Below the pieces are notes generated by a model that did no database searches, was not told where the DNA came from, and worked only from the letters and a program-made list of their open reading frames with translations. This document shows positions 51,720 through 63,300 of a stretch of DNA of 64,000 nt, piece after piece (the first letter of the stretch is position 1; the number at the start of each line of letters is the position of its first letter). Origin of the DNA: Pyropia haitanensis (taxonomy: Eukaryota; Rhodophyta; Bangiophyceae; Bangiales; Bangiaceae); NCBI GenBank assembly GCA_008729055.1, contig SDUX01000002.1, forward strand, positions 3,809,874 to 3,873,873. Reading direction: 5' to 3'. The translations under genes and the position numbers were made by a program.

Positions 51720-52813
51720 TCAGTCGGATGCCTTCTTGGGCCCTTCCCCACCATTGTCACGACGTGCCGACGGGTGGCCCTCGAGAGCGGCGCCGAGCAG
51801 CCCTCGCGACCCCAGCTGGACAGCGGCCGCAACACGCCGACCAAGTGGCCCAGCCGCCGTTGCCCCCCCACCCCGTACCCCACTCCTCTCCCTCCGCAAC
51901 CTTCTCGCAGGCTCCCCCCCTGTGGCGCATGGCGGGCACACGGGAGCCTCCCCCCCCGGGGCGCCCCACCACCCCGCACGTACCGCAATGTCTGGCCCAT
52001 TGTCCCGGCCCGTAAAGCCCGACGGCGCCGCCGCGGCGGCCTTGGGTGGCCTGCAGGTACAAGCGGCGCCCCCCCACGCCCCCACGCGTAGCACGCCCCG
52101 CCGCGGACAACCACCCATCCGCCCGCATCCCCACATCCACCCCCCCCCACAAAGCACACCACACCCGCACCCAAGGAGGCCACGGCCACCTCACCGCCTG
52201 CGCGTCAGTTCCCATCGACCATAGTCCCTGCCCTCGACGGTAGCCCTCCCCTAGCGGCGTACCGCGGCGCAGTGCGCGTCCGCCCGCCCCACATACCCCC
52301 CCCTCCTCGCACAGGGCGCAGCGCACGGGCGGGCGCGGCCAACGCGCACGCGCCACGGGCAGCCAAAAACGAAAGAAAAAAGAGCATGCCACAGCAGCGG
52401 CGCGCCAGCCACAGCACCCACGGGCGCACCCCCCTCCCGCGACCCTGCCCCTCCCTTCCACAGCGTCGGCCCCCCCCCAAAACGTACGTTGCACGGTGCG
52501 TGCCGCGGGTGGCCGCCGCCGCGGCGCGCGCCTCGGCGGCGGCCAGCGCCTTGAGCCGCAGCTCCTCCCCGCCGCCACGCCCGCCGCCACCACCACCACC
52601 GCCGCCGCCGCCGCCGCCGTAACCGCCGCCGCTGGCGTAACCGCCGCCGCGGTAGCCGCCGCCGCCGGCGTAACCGCCGCCGCTGGCCATGGCCACGGTG
52701 GCGGGCGCGCCGCCCGGGTGGCCCGCGGGGGACGGGCCGACCTTGTAGCCGCTGACGTGACCGCCGTCGGGCGCGTCGTCGCCGCCACAGAGCGAGGCGC
52801 AGGCGTTGCCCAT
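51720..52813 (-). CDS. Small N-acylated VIM-motif protein (SVIP-like), three exons
   Basis: Proposed exons 52813-52488, 52050-51984 and 51815-51720 give 162 residues. Start MGNACASLCGG is a textbook N-myristoylation signal with adjacent cysteines for palmitoylation. After a Gly/Tyr-rich spacer, EELRLKALAAAEARAAAAATRGT resembles the VCP-interacting motif of SVIP and related proteins, which bind the N-domain of the p97/VCP ATPase in ER-associated degradation. Splice sites are strong for introns 1 and 2 (donors GTACGT and GTACGTG; acceptors CCTGCAG and GTCCAG) and keep the frame. The end GEGPKKASD is plausible. The first exon is well supported, the other two less so. Several RING and p97 partners act in the same pathway as the RBR ligase in this window. 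Confidence 0.5.
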
Positions 52814-53267
52814 GGCGGGGCGAGCTCAAGAACAAAAAAAAAAAAGAACGGGAAGCGGGGAAGCGGAAGGGAGCAGGGCACAATGGATGTGGGAAGAAAG
52901 AGCGAGGCAGACGTGATGGGTGGGGGGGGGGGGGGGGGGTGGTTGCGAGGCGCTTGTCACGTCGTCAGAGGCGCTCGTCAAGTCGGGGAAGAGGGGCGGG
53001 CGCACCCGTCCCAAAGCGACGCAGACACGACGGGGCTGTGGAGGCGGAGGGCCCTTGGCTTCAAACCGCGGCGGCGGGAGGCCGCACGACCGACGACGAT
53101 GGCGGTGGCGACGAGCCCCTGCTGGACGGGGCACGGGCGACCGGGGCGGGAGACCCCCGCCCGCACGTGCACGTCGACAAGGTGTGGGAGCGCACCCGCC
53201 AGCGCGGGAGCGGCCGCCGCACAAACGCAAGGGCGGCCTCGACACGTCACAGCAAGGATGGGAGCGG

Positions 53268-53309
53268 AATGTACCATACGCGTACGGGAGGGCGCGTGTC
53301 TGGTACATT
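53268..53309. repeat. Short inverted repeat / hairpin
   Basis: AATGTACCA at 53268-53276 pairs exactly with TGGTACATT at 53301-53309, with further ACGCG/CGCGT pairing inside. It lies in the 0.87-kb spacer (52814-53678) between the VIM protein and the EngB gene, which otherwise holds G and C runs and no gene. Confidence 0.6.
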
Positions 53310-53678
53310 GCTGGGCCCGTCCGCCCGCGCCCCGCGCCAGCCGACGCCACCGCAGGGATGCAGCGCGGGGGACTCCCTAAAATTGTCACTGTTTTCATTC
53401 CGTCCAGTCCGCGCGGGGGAGTCTCCAGCTCGATGCACCGCGATAGGTAGGAATTGATCCCCCTGGATTGGTCGACGGGAGGCCACCGCCGGCGGCGGGA
53501 CGTGGCGCCCGCGCGGTCTCTTGCCGACGCGCACCGCACTCGGCGCGCTGCCGTGCCGCCTACCCCCCCCACGCAACAACCCCCTCGCTGCCGCAGCCGA
53601 GCTCGGCCGCTGACGGCGTTTGTCGGTACCCCCCCCCCCCCCCCCCACCCCCCACCCCCTCCCCTCACCCCCCTCAAC

Positions 53679-53778
53679 ATGTGGGTGGAGGGCTTTGTCC
53701 CCGGACGAGCGCCCATGCTGCGCCTCCTCCTCCCCCGCGGCACCCCCGCGGCGGCCACCGCCGGCCGGCGGCGGTCGC

Positions 53779-53818
<40 letters not shown>

Positions 53819-54941
53819 GCGGGGCGGCCGCCCCGCCCGGCGGCTGCCCGCCGCGCACCCCCACCCGGCGCCGTCGGTGGCGTCCACCCCCACCCCGTGG
53901 GCGGTAGCCCCTCGGTGCTTGTCGGGGGGGCAGCCGCCGCCGCGCGGCGGGCCGCCCGCGCCCGTCCCGCCAGCCGCGGCGGCAGCGGCAGACGCGGCGG
54001 CGACGGCGGCGGCGGCGGCCGCGGCGGCGGCGACGGCGACGGCGCCAGCCGCGGCCGCGGCGGCAGAGGCGACAGAGGCGGTGGCGGCGGCGGCGGTGGT
54101 GGCAGGGGCGGCGGCGCCCGCCGTGGGGGCCCCGCGACCGCACGACGGCCGGCCGGCCGCCCCGGCGGCGGACCCCCACCTGGCCGAGCTCGCGCGCCTC
54201 GCCGCCACCGGCAGCACCCGCAAGATCCTTACCTTTCTCGAAGACGTGGCGGCCGCCGCCGCCGACGCTGGCGGCGGTACCGACGGCACCGTCGGCGACG
54301 GCGGCGGCGGCGACGGCGGCGGCGGCGGCGGCGGCGGCGACGGCGTCCCCCCCCCCCCCGCCCCCCCCTCGGCCGCCCTCTACCGCGCCGCCATCCGGGC
54401 GTTGGCCAAGGCCAACCGCCCCGACCTGGCGCTCGCCGCGTGGTCCCACCGGTCGCGCACCCTCCCCAACGGCGGCGGGGTGGACGTGACGCTCGCCGCG
54501 ACGGTCGTGCGGCTGGCCGCCTCGGCCGCGCCGGCGCGGCCGCCCGGCGGCGGCGGGGCGGGGTCAGCGCCGCCGGCGGTGGCCCGTCGGCGGTCCAAGG
54601 CCGCCACCGCCGCCGCCGCCGCGTCGGCGCGCAAGCGCCAGGGGGGTGCCGCCGCCGCCGCCGCCGCCGCCGACGGCGCCGCCGCCGCCGCCGCCGGCGG
54701 TGGCGGTGGCGGTGGGCGTGCGGGTGGGGGTGGCTGCCTGGACCTGCCGCTGGCGCGGTCGCTGAGCCGGCAGCTGCTCGACGACTGCCTCGCCGACGAT
54801 GACGCGCGGGACGCGGGCCGCAAGTGCGCGGCGCTCGCGTCGGTGGCGCCCGCGCTGGCCGCGGCGGGGGAGGTGGACGCGGCGGTGCGGGCGCTGCGGG
54901 CGGTCGAGGCGATCGCGGGGGTGGCGGCGGAGGTGGCCGAC

Positions 54942-54979
<38 letters not shown>

Positions 54980-55127
54980 CGGCGGGGACGGCCGGCACGC
55001 CGCCGCTGGCGCTGACGCCGTCGACGCCGACGCGGGTGTGGGTGCCGACGGTGGCGCCGCCACGGGCGCGCCCGGCGCGGCGCGCGTGGCCGAGCGTGGC
55101 ACCGACGTGGCGGCGGGTGCGACGGCG

Positions 55128-55166
<39 letters not shown>

Positions 55167-56094
55167 TCGACGCTCCCCCCCCCCCCCCCCCCGGCCGGGG
55201 CGCCATCCGCCTCGACGTGCACCGGTGCAACCGGCTGATCCGGCAGTTTGGCAAGGCCCGCCGGATGGACGGCGTCTTTGCCGTCCTCGACGCGCTGCGC
55301 TCGACGGGCACCCCCCGCAGCGCGGAGACGTACGAGTTTCTCGCGCAGGCGGCGGTGCGGGAGGTGCAGTTTGTGACGGGCGCCGTGTCGATGGCGACGC
55401 TCCCCCCCGACGGGGCGGTGCCCGAGGCGGCGTTTGTGGGGCGGAGCAACGTTGGCAAGTCGAGCCTCCTCAACATGGTCGCCGGCCGCCGCGCGCTCGC
55501 GCGCACCAGCCGGCGGCCGGGCAAGACGCAGCAGTTCAACTACTTTCTCGTCAATGGCGGGGAGGCGGCCAACCGGTTCTACCTCGTCGACCTGCCCGGC
55601 GTCGGGTACGCCAAGGTGCCCAAGGCGCTCCAGGCCGAGTGGCTCTCGTTTATGCGCGCCTACTTTCGCCACCGCCGCTCCCTCCGCGTCGTCTTTCACC
55701 TCATTGACGGGCGCCACGGGCCGCTCGCCGACGACCAGACGCTGATGGGCGTCATGGCGTCGGGCGGCTGCGCCGCCGCCTACGTTGTCGTCCTGACAAA
55801 GGTGGACAAGCTGGACGGCGCGCGCGTGCGGCGGCGGGTGCTGTCGCGGGTGGCGGCGGCGCTCGCGGCGGCGGGCTGCCCGCCCGACGTGCCGGTGTTG
55901 GAGACGAGCGCCGAGACGCGCGACGGCCGCGACGACATGTGGCGGTACCTGCAGCTGGCGCTGGTGGACCCGCCGCGGGATGACCTGCCCGACGCGGCCG
56001 CCGTGCCGCTGACGGGCGCCGCGGGCGGGCGCCGGGGGGGGGGCGCCGCAAGGAGGGCAAGGCGATTGGCGTGCCGTCGGTGGGCGGGCGCTGA
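53679..56094 (+). CDS. engB-like: PPR-like/EngB fusion, organellar ribosome-assembly GTPase (frame changes)
   Basis: EngB (YihA/YsxC) GTPases act in large-subunit ribosome assembly; here presumably in the plastid. The GTPase part (about 55370-56030) has G1 GRSNVGKSSLL, the switch region RRPGKTQQFNYF, G3 DLPGVGYAKVP, G4 TKVDKLD and a G5-like ETSAET. Upstream, helical repeats read like PPR units: ALYRAAIRALAKANRPDLAL and RCNRLIRQFGKARRMDGVF with STGTPRSAETYEFL, the last leading directly into EngB. The N-terminal frame switches at an 18-C run (55175-55192) and the C-terminal end (RRKEGKAIGVPSVGGR, stop 56092-56094) lies beyond a 10-G run (56034-56043). The start is ATG 53679, with a second ATG at 53715 opening a leader MLRLLLPRG. 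Confidence 0.8.
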
Positions 56095-56998
56095 CGGGCG
56101 CGGTGGGGGGGGGGTGGGGGGGGAGGGCGCTGCTGGGCTGTACGCTCCGTGGGCGCGCGTCTGGCAGCGGCGCACCAGCGACGCGGCGCACCAGCCTTGT
56201 CGGGAAGACCGCTGCGCGCGCACCGCCTCTTGTTTTCCCGTTGCAGCCGCGCCTCTTGGGCTCACCCGTGCGGCACGCCTTTGACGATTGGACACGTGGT
56301 CCTCAGCGTTTTGTTCACAGCCGGGCCCTCGATGGTTTCGAGGGTTTCCATCAACATAGCGAAATCACAGACAGTGTATGCGATACTTAGTTGTACCAAG
56401 TTATCATTAGTAGTCGAACCGGCCGCATAGCGCGGGCGCCCGTGCAACAGAGGTACAGTACATACCGCCCACTGCGCGGCAGCATCCCACAGCTGCGGCC
56501 GTGCCGCGCGCGGCGAGTCGCCGCCGCTCCCAAACTGCGCCCCTCCTCCACCCCCCCCATCCCTCATCCTCCATCCCCCCCTCCCCCCCCCCCCCCCACC
56601 CTTCCCGCCCAACCGCCTCCCCTCGTCAGCCCCCCGCCGTCTTTGCATCTGGCCACGCCCGCCACCTTTGCGGCGGCGGCGGCGGCGGTGGGGACGGCCG
56701 CCGGCGGCGGCGCGCGGGGCGGCCGGCGTCGCGCAGCACCCGGCGGCCACCACCGCCTCTCCGTCGCCACCCCACGCCCTCGCCTCTCGTCCTCCCCCCC
56801 CCCCCCTTTCGTCTCTCCTCACCCGCATCTGCCAAGCCTTCCTTCCTCCCTGACCGCCTGCTGCTGCCGCCGCTCCCGCTCATCTCGCCGCCCCCTTGCC
56901 GCCGCCGCCCGCCTCCGCCCCCGACCCCTCGTGTGCCCCATTCTCCCCCGAGGGAGCCACGACGCCCGTCTGCGTCGCCACGTCCCGGCGGGGACGGT
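56095..56998. other. Spacer and leader of the Tudor-like gene
   Basis: An AT-richer patch at 56290-56420, then C/T-rich sequence with a C run near 56583-56597. No gene is supported; this is likely the promoter and 5' UTR. Confidence 0.45.
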
Positions 56999-58264
56999 AT
57001 GGACTCCCCGTCGGAAGGGTCAACGCCGCCGGGGAGGGCACGAGCTGCCTCCCCCGCGGTGGCGGCGGCGACCGCCACCGCCGCGGACGCTGCCGACGGT
57101 GCGGCCGCGGCTGCCGCCGCCGCCGCGGCGGCCTCCGCCGCCACCACCGGCGCGGCGGTGCCGGTCGTGGCGCCGTCCCCCCCCATGGGCGCCGGCGCGG
57201 TGGACGTGGCGGTGCTCGCCGCGGCCGGCCTCGTTTCCTCCTCCTCCCCCGAGGCCAAGAGCGCCGCCGACGCGCCGGCGGCGGTCGTCGCCACATCCCC
57301 GCCGCCGGGGGCGGCGCGCGTCGGCGCGGCGGTGGCGGCCGCGACGCCGCCGCCGCCCCGGCTGGCCGCCGCGGCGGCCGCCGCCGCGGCGGTGGCGGCG
57401 GCGGTAGCACCGGCACAGGCGCCGGCAGAGGCGCCGGCGGCGCCTGTAACGGCAGCGACGGCGGCGGCAGCGGCGGCGGCGGCGGCGACGGCGGCGGCCG
57501 GAGCGGCGGTGGCGGGCTCCCGCCCCGCCGCCCCCGCCGAGGCGGCGACCCCTCCTCCCGCCGCGCCGGCCCTGCCGGCGCCCGCCCCCCAGGTGCCGCG
57601 GATGGACCCCGCCGTCGGCCACCGCATCGCGGTGTGGTGCCCGACGCGTACCGCGTACCGCACCGCCCTGACCGCCGCGGAGGAGGAGGAGCCGCCGTCG
57701 CCCGCCGCGACCACCGACGACGCCGCGGGCGGCGGCGGTGCCGCCGCCGCCGCCGCCGCCGCCGACGTGGCAGACGGCGAGCCGGGCAGCAGCGGCGGCG
57801 GCGGCGGTGGCGGCAGCGGCGGCGGCTCGCCAGCGGCGTCCCCCCCCTCGCCGCCTTCCCCCCCCGCCCCCCCGGCGGCGGCGGCGGCAGCGGCGGCGGC
57901 TGTGGGGCGACCCGCCCCCCCCCCCCCCCCCCCCCGCGGCGGCCGACGCCGCCGCCGTGGACCCCGCCGCGGACCTCCCCTCCCCCCTCACGCTCCTCTA
58001 CCTCGATACCGGCGAGCTCGCCACCGTCCCCCTCCGCGCCGTCCACTGGCTGCTCCTCGCCGACGCGGCGGACGCGGACGTTGGCCCACCACTCCGCGCG
58101 CCGACCGACGGGCGGGTGGTGTGGGTGGCGTCGCCGGGGGGGGGCGGCCACCCGGGGGCGGGCTGGGCCGCCGCCGCCCGCCGCCGCGGCGCGCGCGCCG
58201 CGCGCGCCGCCGCGGCTGCTGGGCGGGCAGCGGCGCGTGCCGCGGCGCGGGTGTCGCGGGAGCG

Positions 58265-58297
<33 letters not shown>

Positions 58298-58993
58298 CGC
58301 GGCCGCGACGGCGGCGATGGGCACGGCGGTGGCGGGAGGGGCGGCGGCGGCGGACGTGGCGGCGGCGGCGGCGGCCGCCACCGATGAGGGGGGGGGGGGG
58401 ACGCCGGCAGCCCGCCGAGCGGCGGCGCCAAGCGACGGCGGTCGCCCGCGGGGGACGCCGACTCTGCCGCGACGACCGTGTCGCCGTCGTGGCGGCGGCG
58501 GTCGCGGCCGCGGCCGCTGGCGGCGGGGCCCCCGCAGACACCCCCGTTGGGGGAGGGGGGGGTGGGGGGGGGCGGGGCGGCGCCGCTGCCGACCACCCGG
58601 TCGCCAACGTGCCGTCGGCAGACGCTGGTGCCGCCGCGGCTGCCACCACCGCCGCCACCGCTGCCGCCACCGCCGCCGCCATCGCCGCGGCCACGACGGC
58701 GGCGGCGGCGGCGGCGGCACTGGCGCCGGCCGGCGGCGGCGGCGCGGCTCTGTCCGCGTCGCCACCGCCGCGGCCGCCGCCGCCGCCGACGCCGCCACCG
58801 CCGCCGCCGCCGCAGCAGCTGCGGCCAGCGTCGCTCCCTCCCCCGCCCTTTCCCCCCCCCCGCGGGGGCCTCCTCACGCCCGGCGCCGTCGCGGCGGCAG
58901 AGGCGGCCGCCGCGGGCGCCGCCGCGGGCGCCGCCGCGGCGGCCGCCGCGGCGGCGGCCGCGGCGGGCGCGTCCCCCTCCCCCCCCCTCCCCC

Positions 58994-59041
<48 letters not shown>

Positions 59042-59508
59042 GCGCCCCCCGCGGCAGCCGCGCGCGGCGTGCGCGGCGGCGCCCCCCCCACGTGCCGCTG
59101 CCGCCGCTGCCCGCCCCCCCCCCCCCCTCCCGCCCGCCATTGCCGACGGCCTCGCGGCGGTCGAGTGGCGCCTCGACGCGCTCGGCGTGGCGCTCCGCGC
59201 GGCGATCGCCGCCGCCGCCGCCGCCGACGCGCGCGCCGCGCGGCACGTGGCCGGCCGCGCGCCCGCCGCGGCGGCGGCCGTCGACGCGGCGCCGCCGGCG
59301 GCGCGCGCGCGCGCGGCGGCGGCCGCGGCGGTGGCGGCCGACGCGCGCGAGGCGGTCGCGGACCTGCGCGTGCGGGCGACGCTGCTGCGGGCGTGGGTGG
59401 CGCGCCTGCGCGCACGGCGGGGGGGGGGCGGGGGGGGGGGGCGGAGGGGGGGGCGCCGCGCGCCGCCGCCGTGCCGCCGACGTGGGGGGGGTGCCCCTCA
59501 TCCGGTAA
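56999..59508 (+). CDS. Tudor-like domain protein, Ala/Pro-rich, with C-terminal coiled coil (frame changes)
   Basis: Start MDSPSEGSTPPGRARAASP. After an Ala-rich region comes VGHRIAVWCPTRTAYRTAL, and beyond a 21-C run (57915-57935), in a different frame, LTLLYLDTGELATVPLRAVHW. Together these give the two halves of a Tudor/agenet-type strand pattern (a Trp/aromatic plus YDDG-like turn) that reads methylated histone or arginine marks. A basic GGAKRRRSPAGDADSAATT after a G run near 58389 may be a nuclear signal. The end, IADGLAAVEWRLDALGVAL to LRVRATLLRAWVARLR (59140-59415), is coiled-coil-like. The stop is probably at 59508, past another G run. Domain assignment is tentative; a nuclear reader protein is inference. 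Confidence 0.5.
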
Positions 59509-60397
59509 ACCGTCCGTTGCGCGGGCGGCGGACGAGGCGGACGGCAGAGGCACGAGGCCCCACATGGTCATGGGTGGAAAAAAAGACTCGGACCGGGACC
59601 CGCGCTGGTGGGGGGGGGTGCGTCGCCGCGGCACGCGGCGAGAGCGTCGGGACGCGGTAGTAGAGGGGGGGGGAGCACCAGAACGGAGGAGCGGGCGGGC
59701 GGCGGCGGCGGCTGCGGAGGGGGGGTGCCCGCGTCTACCCCCGGCGTGCCCGCGCTCCGCCAAGAGGGTGCGGTGCGCTCTCGCAAGCTGCCCCTCCAGC
59801 CGCCGCCGCCTCGTCGGCGGCCCGTGTGCCGCGTGGCGGGGACCCGCGGCGGCGCGTGCGGCCGCGTGCGGGGCCGCCGCGTCCACGGGGGAGCGGGAGG
59901 AGTAGGGGCGGCGGCACAGCCAACCGCCAGCGCCCGCCGCGACCTGCCGGCCACCGGGGTGGCGGCTCGCTCCGCGTCTTGCCCCCGGGGCCCTCCCTCA
60001 CACCGCCAACGGGTCATCGTGCCGCCGCGGCGGCGCCGTGCGGGCTCGCCACCGCCCACCGCCCGGCCACCGCTGTCTCGGCTGCCGCAGCGGCCGCGGC
60101 CATCGTGCACCCGCGGCCGGCGCAGACGGCGGCGGCGCCGCGCAGCGGGCGGCCGCCGCACGCCGCGCCCGTGAGGGGAGGCCGCGGCAGTCGCGGCGCT
60201 CCGCTGCCGCGGCGTCGCCTGGCGCGGGGCGCGACGCCCGCCGCGCTGTGGCCCCCGCTCGCCGCATCGGCACGCCCCCTCCGCGCAGCGTCGTGGCGCG
60301 TGGGCCCCCCTCAGCCCCCTATCGTCGGGTGTTGCTTCGTGCTTACTCATCCCCTACCCTCCCCCAACGTGCTCCCCCCCCAAGGCGCCCGCGCCGC
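59509..60397. other. GC-rich spacer, no gene seen
   Basis: Convergent 3' flanks of the Tudor-like gene (+) and the nucleotidyltransferase gene (-). Frames are Arg/Pro shadow compositions. Confidence 0.4.
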
Positions 60398-63300
60398 TCA
60401 CAGCAACGAAAAGACCACCTCCATCACCGTCGGCAGCGCCACCTCCACCCCCGCCACGAGTACCTGCGCGGCGCTCCCTCCCCCCCAGCCGAGCGTCGCG
60501 GTCTCCACCCCCGCCAGCCGCGCGTCCATGACCAGCCAGCCGCCCGCGCCGGCGCCGGCCAGCCGCTCCACCGCCACGTCCAGCCGCGTAAACGTGTAGG
60601 GCACGGGCTTGGCCGACCGCCCGCCGCCGCCGCCGCCGCCGCCCATCGCACCAATGCCGCCGCTGCTGCCTCCAATGCCCCCGCCACCGGTGGTGGAGAT
60701 GGTGCAAGGGAGGGCGGCGGCGGCGGCGACGGCGGCGGCGGCCGCCGCATCGCCGCCGCCACTGTTGCTGCCAGGGCTGCCACCCCCCGACGGGCTGTCT
60801 CCGCCCCCCCCCCCACCCCCACCGCCCCCACCGCCGCCAGCAGCCGCCGACGCATGCTGCCCTGGCGGGATAGGAGGCCGCCTTCCCCCCCCCCCCCCCT
60901 CCCCCCGACCCCCCCTTCCCACCCCCCTCGCCCCTCCCAGGGCTGCGGGCGCCACCGAGCGGCGGCAGCGGCGCCCCCCCCCCCCCGTCGGGCGCACCCA
61001 CAGGCGCCACCCGCCCCCCTGGAAGGTTACCTCCCCCCCCACGGGCGTCCATTCGGGCACAGCAGCGGCGGCGGTGGCGGTGGCGGCGGCGGCGGGCGCC
61101 ACCGTGACGGGCACCGCTGCGGTCGCAATAACGACCCGCGGGTGGGCGTGGCCGGGGGGGGGGGCGCCCCCGGTGGGAGGTGCGGGGGGGGGGTGTCCCC
61201 TGCGAGGGACGTTGCCAGCCCGCTCGCCACGCCGCGCGTGCCGCCACCACGCGGGGACGCTGCAGCCGCGCCGGTCGCCGCCGGCACCGCCGTCTCCGCG
61301 TCGGCGGGCCCGCCGTCCGAGAGGAGGCTCAGCACCCGCGGCAGCGGCAGCGCGTCTGACAGCGACGACGCGCCGCCATCATAGATGTGGCTGTCGGGCG
61401 AGCGGAGCGGCGGCCCGCCCAGGCCGCCGCGGCCACGCCCGCCGCGGCGGCGGCCGCCGCCGCCGCCCCCCCCACCCCCCCCGCCGCCGCTGTCGCCGTC
61501 GAGCGCAAGGCACCACGCGGGGGGCGACGTGCCCTGCAGCGCCGACACGAGCGACGCAATGCCCGATGGGTCGGGTGGGGGCCCCCCCCCCACGCCACCG
61601 GGGTGCCCGCTGGCGCCGGCGCCGGCGCCGGCGGCGGGGGTGTTGCTCCACGCGAGCCCGCCGCGGCGGTTGTCAAAGCTCGGGTACGAGACGGTGGTGG
61701 GCGTGGCGGCAATGGCGGCGGCGGCGGCGGCAGCGGCGGCGGAGACCGGCTCGCCCGCCGCCGCCATCGTCCACTCCCCCGCGAGCAGTGCGGCGGTCCG
61801 CCGGGCGGCCGCCCGCAGGGGCGCCCAGTCGGCCACCTCGGCCGCCACGTCCACCGACGGCAGCGCCGGGTCCAGCACCATCAGCGGCCGGCCCGCCACC
61901 GGCACGGGCGGCGCCGCGACCATCGCCACGGACGCGGCGTAGAGGGCGTCCCAGCCAATAACGCGCACGCCGCCGCCACCACCACCACCACCACCACCGT
62001 CACCGCCGCCACCAGCGCCGTCCGCCACGCCCCCGTCGCCGTCGGTAGCGTCGCCCGACAGCAGGGCGAGGAATCGCACAAAGATGCGCGCGCACGTGCG
62101 GTCGAGCCCCGCCGGGGTGGCCTCGGCGGCGGGCGCCGCCGCGGCCGCCACCGCCGCCACCCGCCCGCTCCGCACCGCCGCCAGCGTCGCCGCGGCGACC
62201 GCGTCCCCCACGGGGGCCACACCCACCGCGGCGGCACCGGCGCCGCCTCCGCCGCCGGCGCGGGGGGGCGTACCCGGTCCACGGCCGCTGCCACTGCCAC
62301 CACTGCCACGGCTGCCGCGGCTGCCGTGGCTGCCGCCACCGCTGCCACCACCACCACCACCACCACCACCACCACCACCACCACCACCGCCACCACCACC
62401 GCCGCCGTCGCCGCCGCCGCCACCGCGACGGCGGGCTGGTGAGCACCCCCCCACGCGGTCGTCGCCGAGAAAGTCGGCGAGCGACTCGGCAGACGGGGCG
62501 ACCGCGGCGGATCGTTGCACTAGGTCACCGGCGGCGGTGGCGGCCGTGCCGTCGCCCCCGCCCCACGCCGCCGCCGCCGCCGCCACCGCCGCCGCCGGCG
62601 GGGGCGGCCGCACGGCGGGCCCGCCGGGGAGCTCCCACCCGAGCTGCACCAGCCCAAAGTGCGGCGCCGCGGGCGGGGGATGGCCGCCGCGGCCGCGCCA
62701 GCGGGGCAGCCGTCGCCGCCGCGGCGGCGCCGTCGCGTCGGCCTCCCCCACCCCCCCACCCCCGCCACCCGCTACCTCCGCCGCGCCCGCCCGTCGGGCG
62801 GCGCCGCCGCCGCCACCGCCGCCCCGCAGGGCCGCCCCCCAGCCGCCGAGGCCTGGTAGCGCCCGCCGCCGCCCCCCCGCCGGTGGCGCTAGCGCGGGCG
62901 CATCGGCCGCCGACGATGGCGGCCGCGGCAGCGGCGTTGGTGGCCGTGCCGGTGCCGTTGTCGCCGCCGCTGCTGCGGCGGTGACGTCGCCCGCGGGGTC
63001 GGCGGTGTCCGCTGCCGCCGCTGGGTCACCCGCGTCATCGTGGTAGGCGGCGAGCATGACGAGCTCGACGAGGAGCGCGGATGGCTTGGCGGCGGGCGGC
63101 GGCGGTGGTGGCGGTGGCGGCGGCGGCGGTGAAGCCTTCCCCCCACTCCCCACCGCCGCCACCGCTGCCACCGGCGCGACCGCCGCCACGTCCCCGTCGG
63201 GCCACGCGACCGACTCGACCCACAGCTTGGCGAGGCGAGCGAGGTCTGGGTACAGCCCCCCCTGGGCCGCCACAAACCGCGTGCGCGCGGCGGCGGCCCA

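Noticed and set aside
56880..59501. 873-codon minus-strand frame opposite the Tudor-like gene
   Set aside because: Composition is almost entirely Arg/Pro/Gly with no domain, as expected from reading GC-rich triplets antisense.
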